In this document: positions 59,595 to 64,000 of the stretch, piece after piece
Numbering within the stretch: the first letter of the stretch is position 1
Layout of the letters: each line of letters opens with the position of its first letter
Origin: Sporobacter sp963675425
GTDB lineage: Bacteria > Bacillota > Clostridia > Oscillospirales > Oscillospiraceae
DNA length: 64,000 nt
Assembly: GCA_963675425.1 (NCBI GenBank)
Contig: OY776214.1
Location: 4,278,001-4,342,000 of the forward strand
Reading direction: 5' to 3'
The notes under the pieces: model-generated
What the model saw: only the letters and a program-made list of their open reading frames with translations
What the model was told of the DNA's origin: nothing
Databases searched by the model: none
Program-made: the position numbers and the translations under genes

Positions 59595-60440
59595 ATGAAA
59601 ACCGTAAAGGAAGTGTCGGAACTCACCGGCATCAGCGCGCGCACGCTTCACTATTATGATGAAATTGGATTGTTTCCTCCCACGGACAAGAGTGAAGCGG
59701 GATACCGGCTTTATGACGATAAAGCCTTGGTAACTTTACAGCAGATACTGTTCTTTCGTGAGTTTGATATTCCTCTGAAAGAAATCAAAGCCGTCATGGA
59801 AAGCCCGTCTCTTGATAGAAATCGGATTCTGCGAATGCAGAGAGAAATGCTGGTGGCAAAGAAAGAACGTATGGAACGCCTGATTGCCAGCATGGATGAC
59901 ATTCTGAAAGGAGACAATAGGATGGATTTTACAGTTTTCACCAAAACAGAGATCGAGAAAATGTTTCAGCTCATGTTCGATAGTATGCCTGAGGAAATGC
60001 GCCAAACGGCCATTGGTGAATTTGGCAGCATAGAGCAGTGGAAAAAGCATTATATGGAAGTCGTATCGTCAGAAGATATGCAAAAACGCTATGCAAAAGT
60101 AGTTGAGTGGTATGGCGGGAAAGACGCCTATTTAGACACCCTCGAAAATCCGATCAGCAAAGAAGTGGCCGAAAGCTACAAGAAGCGAGAAAATGCAATC
60201 CGCCAAAAGCTGATTGAGAAACGCGGCTGCGATCTCAAATCTTTTGAAGTGAAGGAGATTATCGGTGAGTATGGTTTCGTCATGAAACAGATTTGCCAGA
60301 TGAAAGAAGAAAAGGACTTGATGCTGGCGGTTGCGCAGTCCTACCGAAACCAGCAATGTCAGCAAGCAATTGATGAACAGTATGGGGAGGGTGCATCAGA
60401 GTTCTTCGCACAGGCAATAGAAGCGTTTTACCGTGATTGA
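59595..60440 (+). CDS. MerR-family regulator with TipAS-type ligand domain
   Basis: 281 residues with GGAGGCC upstream. N-terminal MerR helix-turn-helix (TVKEVSELTGISARTLHYYDEIGLFPP...GYRLYDDK), an RREMLVAKKERMERLIASMDDILKG coiled coil, and a C-terminal TipAS-like domain (FGSIEQWKKHYMEVV; YAKVVEWYGGKDAYL; EGASEFFAQAIEAFY) that in relatives binds thiopeptides or other drugs. Probably autoregulated; no target efflux gene is adjacent. Confidence 0.9.
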   Translation: MKTVKEVSELTGISARTLHYYDEIGLFPPTDKSEAGYRLYDDKALVTLQQILFFREFDIPLKEIKAVMESPSLDRNRILRMQREMLVAKKERMERLIASMDDILKGDNRMDFTVFTKTEIEKMFQLMFDSMPEEMRQTAIGEFGSIEQWKKHYMEVVSSEDMQKRYAKVVEWYGGKDAYLDTLENPISKEVAESYKKRENAIRQKLIEKRGCDLKSFEVKEIIGEYGFVMKQICQMKEEKDLMLAVAQSYRNQQCQQAIDEQYGEGASEFFAQAIEAFYRD

Positions 60441-60782
60441 ATTACCATGCTCTTAATATAGTTAACGCAAATCTGACGCAACACGATATAGATATATTGA
60501 TCAATGCATAGGCTGTTGTACGATATTTGATGCACAGGTAGAAGATATTAGAAGTTATTCGACATTTTTGTCCTATACCAAAGCAATTCCGAGGTGATAC
60601 GAAACCAAGAGATAACCTGCACAAAGTCGCACAATATCAAGCAATACTTAAATATAGACAAGAGGCTCGACGTTATTCAATGGCGTCGGGCCTTTTTATT
60701 GATCAACTTTAAGCTTAATATTAGACTTTCACACTTCAGGTATGGTATTATTTGGACAAGTTCATAGAAAGAAGGTCCCAAC
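60441..60782. other. intergenic region with right rpsI-like repeat
   Basis: Contains CCAAGAGATAACCTGCA at 60605 and the CTCGACGTTATTCAATGGCGTCGGGC hairpin (about 60667-60698) with a T-run, which both resembles the rpsI terminator segment (58849-58940) and can terminate the MerR gene. Otherwise nothing recognisable. Confidence 0.55.
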
Positions 60783-61337
60783 ATGAAGAGCAAAAGCATC
60801 GTTTTTATTCTTGTCGCTGTGCTGATTGTCGCCGGCATCTGGTCATTTATAACACAAAAAGGCTCAGGGACAATTCTTGAAGCCATAAAAGTAATCAGGG
60901 GAAATAACGTCGGCAGCATTATTTATCAGGCAGACGTTGACAATGGCGTCGTTGTCTTTTATGAAAACACTGTAGGTGATGGTGATGATGCCTATACAAT
61001 CAACGCTGAGTTTATAAGACACAATCTGCTTGGATGGAAGTGGGTTTATGGCGGAGGATTTTCGGGTTGTTCCGGCCAATACTTACAAAGCATTGAGGGC
61101 ACCCCATTCCCTATGATATTTGGAGAGGCTAAAAATAGTGACATCGTGCAGATTAAAATCCTTGACAAGGAGCATGATGAGACAAAAACGGTAGATATTG
61201 TAGGTACTGGTGAGTATCGGATTTGGTATGTTTTCGTTGACGAATCGGCTGGGCCAAACTTTGAAATCACAGGATTATCTCAAACCGGCGAAATCGTTGA
61301 AAGTGTCAATTTCAACGCGACGAATTTAAGTTTCTAA
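60783..61337 (+). CDS. membrane-anchored hypothetical protein
   Basis: 184 residues, AGAAGG upstream. One N-terminal membrane helix (IVFILVAVLIVAGIWSFI) followed by a roughly 150-residue extracytoplasmic beta-rich domain (GSIIYQADVDNGVVVFYENT; LGWKWVYGGGFSGCSGQ). Such proteins are frequent in Clostridia and Bacilli as uncharacterised single-pass proteins. No family assigned. Confidence 0.65.
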   Translation: MKSKSIVFILVAVLIVAGIWSFITQKGSGTILEAIKVIRGNNVGSIIYQADVDNGVVVFYENTVGDGDDAYTINAEFIRHNLLGWKWVYGGGFSGCSGQYLQSIEGTPFPMIFGEAKNSDIVQIKILDKEHDETKTVDIVGTGEYRIWYVFVDESAGPNFEITGLSQTGEIVESVNFNATNLSF

Positions 61338-61635
61338 ACATGACTGGTCATAAGAAACACCCAATTTAGCAGATGTAATTATATCTTAGTAAAACCGAAC
61401 TGGAGAGCCCTAAATGGAACATAAGCACATCGAATTTCATTATAGGTCAGCAACATCCGATACGGTCATAGTGTTGCTAATTAGGACATCAAAATGTGGG
61501 TTTTAGCGTGGATGACTGCTTATAAAGCTTATAATGGATCATTTTCCGCTTCTTTCTATAATCTTATTCAAAGAATTCTACGATTATATTAATAGAAAGT
61601 CTTTGAAGTACAATGATTAATCACCCCTCAGACTA
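61338..61635. other. 298-bp intergenic region
   Basis: AT-rich, no gene. GTCAGCAACA at 61446 and its inverse TGTTGCTAAT at 61473-61482 form a small imperfect hairpin. Must contain the promoter of the PAS-GGDEF gene. Confidence 0.4.
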
Positions 61636-63051
61636 TTGTTCAAAGGTCGGTGCGATAATTTGGAAAGACTACCCGAATTGATTCGGAATAATCAGAATTT
61701 CTTGTTGAGAAGGACATTAGATTACGCAAAGCTTCATGGCTACGTAAAATACACATCGACGCTGGAAGAGGCCTGGATTGGATCCATATCCGGTTTATCC
61801 GACGCGCTTATACGTTGCATTCAGCACAATATAAACATCCCCGAAATCGAGGTCGATCAGGATTTTACGGATAATCCTATAACGCACTTCGGACGTATCG
61901 AAGCTATAAAACACAGGCGGCGCGGCATTACCCTTGAAATGTTTTTGGGATTAATGAAATATTACCGCCAGTCTTATATAGATTTGATATCGGACTTAAT
62001 AAAAAATCTGCAAAAGCAGCGCTTATATACATTGTGGATCAATCGTTTTTTTGACCAAAATGAAATTTCTTTCTGTAAGGAATGGAACAATCAGTCAAAA
62101 GAAACCTTATTGTCAGAACTTCAAAAAACAAACAGAGAGCTCTCCAATGAAAAAAATAAGTATTTAACTATTTTTGAAAGCATTCCTATACCCGTCATTC
62201 TTTTTGATTCCGAAAACCGTTGCGATAATATCAACTATGCAGCACAGCAGTTTCTAAATGAAAATCTCTATTCGCCCGGTTATACATATTATTCAGGCAG
62301 TGATAAACAAACCGCTGAAAATGTAATCCCCTGTTTCCACGAGGAATACCTTGCTTTTTGTCAGAGCGGCGAGCATGAAGCTACCATTGAAAAGGATTGT
62401 CAATCACCTTCGCAGGGCAAAAAAAATATCAATATAAAGTTTCATCGGATGCTTGATGTCAGCGGCAAATTTAAGGGCACAGTGATTATGTTCATCGACC
62501 AGACGGAACGCAAGCAAATCGAAGAACGGCTGCGCCATATGAGTTACTATGATATCTTGACAGATTTACATAACCGTTCATTTTATGAACAGAAAATCTC
62601 ACGTTTTAGCACAGAACAGGATAATCCTGTGGGAATTGTCTCTTGTGATATTGATGGACTCAAACTCGTCAATGACAACCTGGGCCATTATGCCGGAGAT
62701 CTGCTAATAAAATTAGCGGGAAACATTTTAAGGTCAAGCTTTCGGGAAAACGATACGGTTTTCAGAATCGGCGGGGATGAATTTCTGGCGCTGATCCCCT
62801 TCGGCGATGACGAAACAGTGCAAAGCGCCTGTCACACAATTCTGACAAAAATCAAACAACATAATGCGTTAAATACAAAAACGCCTATTAGTATTTCTAT
62901 CGGCTGGGCCACAGGGCAGTCCTCCGATATCCTTAAGGTTATCAAAAGAGCCGACAGTAGAATGTATTCAAATAAAAAAGAAAATCACAAAAAATATAAC
63001 TTGTTGTTTTTTAAACGCTTTGAGGAATATGGTAAAGAGTTATTTGTTTAA
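61636..63051 (+). CDS. PAS-GGDEF diguanylate cyclase with helical N-terminal sensor
   Basis: 471 codons from a TTG at 61636; a second TTG at 61660, with AAAGG upstream, is equally possible. Residues 10-160 are helical, resembling the RsbRD N-terminal domain (HRRRGITLEMFLGLMKYYRQSYIDLISDL). Residues about 175-295 form a PAS domain (IFESIPIPVILFDSENR; GTVIMFIDQTERKQ). The GGDEF domain (about 300-455) has LTDLHNRSFYEQ, SCDIDGLKLVNDNLGH, and RENDTVFRIGGDEFLALI, so both the active site and the RxxD product-inhibition site are intact. Cytosolic c-di-GMP producer. Confidence 0.88.
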   Translation: MFKGRCDNLERLPELIRNNQNFLLRRTLDYAKLHGYVKYTSTLEEAWIGSISGLSDALIRCIQHNINIPEIEVDQDFTDNPITHFGRIEAIKHRRRGITLEMFLGLMKYYRQSYIDLISDLIKNLQKQRLYTLWINRFFDQNEISFCKEWNNQSKETLLSELQKTNRELSNEKNKYLTIFESIPIPVILFDSENRCDNINYAAQQFLNENLYSPGYTYYSGSDKQTAENVIPCFHEEYLAFCQSGEHEATIEKDCQSPSQGKKNINIKFHRMLDVSGKFKGTVIMFIDQTERKQIEERLRHMSYYDILTDLHNRSFYEQKISRFSTEQDNPVGIVSCDIDGLKLVNDNLGHYAGDLLIKLAGNILRSSFRENDTVFRIGGDEFLALIPFGDDETVQSACHTILTKIKQHNALNTKTPISISIGWATGQSSDILKVIKRADSRMYSNKKENHKKYNLLFFKRFEEYGKELFV

Positions 63052-63108
63052 TATTTACCCATTCGTTTGCACCAGATGCAATATATGCCGCAGTTTTCAA
63101 GCTTACCA

Positions 63109-63783
63109 TTAAGTCAATGCAGATGATAGGATCAAATCGTTTGTTAAAAGCTCACTGTACGGCGGCTTGACAACAAAACGGTCTTCCGGCCAGGGGCCGG
63201 TCAGCAGCTCAAGTATGTAAGACGTTGTGGCGGGGATAATCTTTTGTTCCAAACGAAAGGTATCGGCGACCACCTTTGTGGCGCGAACGAGCGGCTCGAC
63301 AGGCGAGGCCGATGTATCCAGCAGCCCGAGTGTCCTGTAGTGTCCATACATGATCCTGACGATCTCGTCCGCCTGTTCCCTGCCGTATTTTTTAACGCTG
63401 TACTGATACTCCACCCAGAGATTGCGCTCGCCGCGCATCCACCCTTCCGTCAAAAAGTACGCGGCATCCTCCCGGGCGATCTCCTCGCGTTTTTGAGGGC
63501 TGCCTATGAGCAGCGAGATACAGTCGTCCACGCGTGGCATAACGAGCTCGAAATTGGCTGTCTTCAGCCCCAGTACCGAATTGCCGCAGGTACCGAATAC
63601 TAAAAATACTCGCTCGTATCCCTTGATCATATCGAGGGTTTCCTGGAGCCGTGCGTGCAGCTTTTTAGGGGTATTATGAAGGCCGGACTCAATCCAGACG
63701 ACGTCTTTTTTTAGTCCGGCCTCTTCCATCGTAAAAAGCAGCTCGTCACGCAGCGTCTGGCAGGCAATCACACAGTCTTTCAT
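63109..63783 (-). CDS. DUF1638 family protein
   Basis: About 224 residues from the ATG at 63783 (MKDCVIACQTLRDEL; AGGGAGCG upstream); the longer frame to 63864 lacks a ribosome site. GLHNTPKKLHARLQETLDMI, VFGTCGNSVLGLKTANFELVMPRVDDCISLL and YFLTEGWM are the DUF1638 hallmarks. Members are often found beside corrinoid methyltransferase genes. Biochemical function unproven. Confidence 0.85.
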   Translation of the reverse strand: MKDCVIACQTLRDELLFTMEEAGLKKDVVWIESGLHNTPKKLHARLQETLDMIKGYERVFLVFGTCGNSVLGLKTANFELVMPRVDDCISLLIGSPQKREEIAREDAAYFLTEGWMRGERNLWVEYQYSVKKYGREQADEIVRIMYGHYRTLGLLDTSASPVEPLVRATKVVADTFRLEQKIIPATTSYILELLTGPWPEDRFVVKPPYSELLTNDLILSSALT

Positions 63784-63874
63784 ATCTCTCGCTCCCTTTG
63801 CATTGACATCTTCATCAGGAATATCGAGCATCCGGCAGCCGGTCCTCCGGCCCCGGATGCTCATTGTCTTGTTC

Positions 63875-64000
63875 TCAGCTTTTAGGAGGGCCGATTTTCC
63901 CCGCTCGGTACGCTTTGTTGTAGCGCCGGCAGCACCGATCCTGATCTAAAAGCGCCTCGGCCGCTAAAATTGTCGCCGTCATATCCCTGTTCGTCGGGTC
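63875..64000 (-). CDS. C-terminal end of a gene running off the window
   Basis: An open frame enters from the right edge and ends at TGA 63875-63877. The visible 41 residues (ending AYRAGKIGPPKS) include DMTATILAAEALLDQDRCCRRY, helical and rich in Arg/Ala. It lies 92 bp upstream of the DUF1638 gene on the same strand and is probably its operon partner, perhaps a corrinoid-pathway protein as is usual for DUF1638. I do not recognise the tail. Confidence 0.5.
   Translation of the reverse strand, partial: DPTNRDMTATILAAEALLDQDRCCRRYNKAYRAGKIGPPKS

Noticed and set aside
1..64000. tRNA, rRNA or T-box elements
   Set aside because: No conserved rRNA segments, tRNA cloverleaf with GTTCRA-type arm, or T-box core was noticed on either strand; a covariance search would be needed to exclude them fully.

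Overview
The window looks like chromosomal DNA of a strictly anaerobic, spore-former-type Clostridia (Firmicutes, about half GC, strong AGGAGG ribosome sites, genes on both strands, many intrinsic terminators). Pointers are an electron-bifurcating acyl-CoA dehydrogenase/ETF set with a ferredoxin-bearing EtfA, a formate/nitrite-type channel, desulfoferrodoxin, YlmH, several c-di-GMP proteins and a DUF1638 gene. An Oscillospirales-like relative is an inference only. No rRNA, tRNA or CRISPR array was seen.

Layout. 0.5-6.1 kb: formate/nitrite channel, LuxR-type regulator and a divergent carCDE-like operon (acyl-CoA dehydrogenase, EtfB, Fd-EtfA). 6.1-12.9 kb: TetR regulator and an ABC importer operon (binding protein, two permeases, ATPase) that also encodes a metallophosphoesterase and a Cys-type phosphatase, suggesting use of a phosphorylated substrate. 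13-19.6 kb: housekeeping genes (methyltransferase, HD hydrolase, YlmH, a DapF homologue lacking both catalytic cysteines, YbaK, GNAT, YgjP-like peptidase, RluA). 19.7-24.1 kb: an ArsM-like methyltransferase, a 34-residue Cys-rich peptide, a radical SAM/SPASM protein with a Cys-rich C-terminal extension, and a thioredoxin-thioredoxin reductase fusion. This reads as a peptide-modification or thiol-chemistry cassette and is one of the two best candidates for an undescribed system. 24.2-25.9 kb: an ISLre2-type element with a frameshifted transposase.

26-30 kb: small genes, a double HD/HD-GYP protein and desulfoferrodoxin. Two copies of a roughly 200-bp structured repeat lie here, each sitting between two exact copies of a different terminator hairpin. 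30.6-51 kb: an accessory island headed by an XRE repressor and two Cys-rich proteins. It holds one full-length polymorphic toxin gene (32.2-34.5 kb) followed by about seven promoterless cassettes. Each cassette repeats the same pre-toxin module, then carries a different C-terminal tip (ART-like, AHH nuclease, Endonuclease_NS_2/YeeF-like, unrecognised) and a matching immunity gene (ankyrin, YezG-like, others), and is bounded by a CCCCCGCCG/CGGCGGGGG hairpin. The array is decaying: an IS256 insertion, a frameshift, a duplicated cassette, and an ABC-transporter/XRE module that occupies the place of a toxin tip.

51-64 kb: FemAB-like acyltransferase, two diguanylate cyclases, a PucR-type regulator beside an orphan sugar-type binding lipoprotein, a TtcA-like thiolase of tRNA, rplM-rpsI with a promoter and attenuator-like leader, remnants of an element integrated at the 3' end of rpsI (carrying a small winged-helix protein and a MerR/TipAS regulator), a hypothetical membrane-anchored protein, DUF1638, and the C-terminal end of one more gene running off the window.
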